This document shows, one piece after another, positions 49,399 to 49,449 of a DNA stretch of 49,449 nucleotides. The first letter of the stretch is position 1; each line of letters starts with the position of its first letter. The translations under genes were made by a program, and so were the position numbers. The DNA is from Halomonas sp. 54_146 (GTDB lineage Bacteria > Pseudomonadota > Gammaproteobacteria > Pseudomonadales > Halomonadaceae): contig NZ_LGEN01000025.1 of NCBI RefSeq assembly GCF_001507855.1, positions 1-49,449 on the forward strand, given 5' to 3'. The notes beneath the pieces were generated by a model that was not told where the DNA came from, did not search any database, and saw only the letters and a program-made list of their open reading frames with translations.

Positions 49399-49449
49399 GT
49401 CAACACGACCTACCGAGGGGCACTCGGAAAGTGACGTCTGTGGAGACGA
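49399..49449 (+). ncRNA. Structured transcript start with two tandem hairpins, cut by the window edge
   Basis: Just after the promoter come CCGAG-GGGCA-CTCGG (49413-49427) and CGTCT-GTGG-AGACG (49435-49448), joined by a 7-nt linker. Both stems are perfect 5-bp. This could be a 5' leader element (riboswitch-like or attenuator) or a small RNA. I checked it by eye against common riboswitch cores and found no match. Only the first 50 nt are visible. Confidence 0.4.

Noticed and set aside
49399..49449. Known riboswitch classes (TPP, SAM, fluoride, yybP-ykoY, c-di-GMP) at the right edge
   Set aside because: None of the conserved core strings of these classes is visible in the 50 nt available.

Overview
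The window is a gene-dense chromosomal segment from a gammaproteobacterium, most likely a Halomonas/Vreelandella-type member of the Halomonadaceae. The reasons are a moderately GC-rich coding style, a paired 3-hydroxypropionate oxidation module of the DddC/DddA type, several Na+-coupled anion (DASS/SLC13) permeases, antiporter-like complex I relatives, and housekeeping genes typical of this group (sbcDC, pgpA, dbpA, a RIO kinase, ybaK, PIN-PhoH). I see no tRNA, rRNA, insertion sequence, prophage or CRISPR array. This reads as core genome with some unusual features rather than an island.

Layout. (1) 1-4450: an EamA exporter, a small outer-membrane beta-barrel, a CsbD stress protein, a CitT-like DASS permease (minus strand) and a small secreted protein, separated by strong palindromic terminators. 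(2) 4488-13166: one giant minus-strand gene for a cyclic beta-1,2-glucan synthase (2892 aa), followed by about 730 bp of AT-rich, repeat-laden intergenic DNA. (3) 13901-21224: a second DASS permease, the SbcDC nuclease, a YebE/DUF533 protein and PgpA. (4) 21333-27215: a Sad-like aldehyde dehydrogenase, a LysR regulator, and divergently a CoA-acylating semialdehyde dehydrogenase with a GMC dehydrogenase. Together the last two should carry 3-hydroxypropionate through malonate semialdehyde to acetyl-CoA. (5) 27259-30450: a cold-shock protein with a structured leader, an SLC13 permease with RCK_C domains, and a carboxylesterase.

(6) 30545-37012: the most unusual locus. Four translationally coupled genes (4-bp overlaps) encode a fused MbhD/MrpC-NuoK-like protein and three NuoL/M/N-MrpA/D-like subunits, followed by a YihY/BrkB membrane protein. 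There is no NuoH, no hydrophilic redox arm, no MrpE/F/G and no DabA, so it looks like a free-standing ion-pumping membrane arm. The third pump-like subunit has alanine where its sister subunits keep the TM5 glutamate. (7) 37129-43582: PIN-PhoH ATPase, LysR regulator, CDF-like transporter with a degenerate metal site, YbaK, DbpA helicase and RIO kinase. (8) 43666-49449: ABC exporter, MDR oxidoreductase, two uncharacterised proteins, a short MscS channel, and at the right edge a strong promoter that starts a transcript with two tandem hairpins.

A second theme is short tandem duplication. At least ten places carry 2-9 head-to-tail copies of units of 7-18 bp. Two of these are heptamer arrays sharing ACGCC, lying upstream of two different SLC13/DASS permease genes and just upstream of a -10-like hexamer, so that the -35 position falls inside the array. 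This is a candidate for repeat-number control of transporter expression.
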